From Coemansia sp. RSA 922 (lineage: Eukaryota; Kickxellomycota; Kickxellomycetes; Kickxellales; Kickxellaceae), in the NCBI GenBank assembly GCA_027577415.1, contig JANBQS010000561.1, positions 1 through 15,349 of the forward strand: a stretch of 15,349 nucleotides of DNA, given 5' to 3'. The notes beneath the pieces are model-generated. The model worked only from the letters and a program-made list of their open reading frames with translations, was not told the origin of the DNA and ran no database searches. Below are positions 15,295-15,349 of the stretch, piece after piece. Within the stretch, counting starts at the first letter, position 1. Every line of letters begins with the position of its first letter. The position numbers and the translations under genes are program-made.

Positions 15295-15349
15295 ATGTCG
15301 GGGAATCAGCTTATTCGCGAGTACAAGCTCGTGGTAGTCGGTGGTGGTG
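15295..15349 (+). CDS. Ras-family small GTPase, N-terminal 18 codons only
   Basis: ATG at 15295 opens MSGNQLIREYKLVVVGGG and runs off the window. REYKLVVVGGG is the first beta strand and the start of the G1 phosphate-binding loop of Ras proteins; the short N-terminal extension before REYKL is typical of fungal Ras. The expected protein is a membrane-tethered GTP switch for growth and cAMP/MAPK signalling. Nothing about the C-terminal CAAX motif can be said from here. A Rap-type GTPase is a less likely alternative. Confidence 0.9.
   Translation, partial: MSGNQLIREYKLVVVGGG

Noticed and set aside
1..15349. tRNA, rRNA and CRISPR arrays
   Set aside because: Read by eye on both strands for T-loop motifs, rRNA-like blocks and regularly spaced repeats; none was found, though a covariance-model search was not possible.

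Overview
The window looks like nuclear DNA from a fungus. Two genes carry short spliceosomal introns (a GT donor, an AG acceptor and a recognisable branch site), several promoters have TATA boxes, and the intergenic DNA is AT-rich with long pyrimidine or purine tracts. Recognisable eukaryotic genes include a Ras GTPase, a Ted1/Cdc1-type GPI-remodelling phosphoesterase and an RRM glycine-rich RNA-binding protein. The secreted precursors have the dibasic processing sites expected for a Kex2-type protease. A decayed gene at 298-664 resembles a lineage-expanded F-box-like family I associate with Kickxellales (Coemansia and relatives). An early-diverging (Zoopagomycota) fungus is therefore my best guess, but this is inference and not proof.

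Layout. Position 2-76 (+) is the last piece of an RGG-tailed protein. 298-664 (-) is a decayed gene with a stop and a frameshift. 906-1154 (-) is a very small secreted precursor holding four tandem 13-residue peptides separated by Arg-Arg. 1526-2932 (-) is a damaged tyrosine-recombinase (DIRS-like) element: an open 354-codon reading frame ends after the recombinase core-binding domain, and possible catalytic-domain debris follows. 3245-4877 (-) is a two-exon Ted1/MPPE1-like gene. 5433-7148 and 7392-9008 (both -) are a head-to-tail pair of 4-coumarate-CoA-ligase-like enzymes. 9346-12291 (+) is a large WD40-plus-helical protein that I cannot name. 12927-13634 (+) is a secreted Asn/Gly-rich protein made of two gapless 86-residue repeats. 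13850-14535 (-) is a two-exon RRM/glycine-rich RNA-binding protein. 15295-15349 (+) is the first 18 codons of a Ras protein, cut by the window edge.

How the genes relate. This is not an operon, and most genes are independent. Three points link neighbours: the ligase pair is clearly a local duplication, the second ligase and the WD40 gene share a short divergent promoter, and the two secreted repeat proteins share one processing pattern (dibasic Arg-Arg followed by Gln, one peptide or domain per unit). The most interesting locus is the 82-residue precursor at 906-1154. It is laid out like an ascomycete alpha-factor precursor (signal peptide, X-Pro/X-Ala dipeptides, repeated 13-residue peptides), and its two identical peptide copies differ at eight synonymous sites and no amino-acid site.
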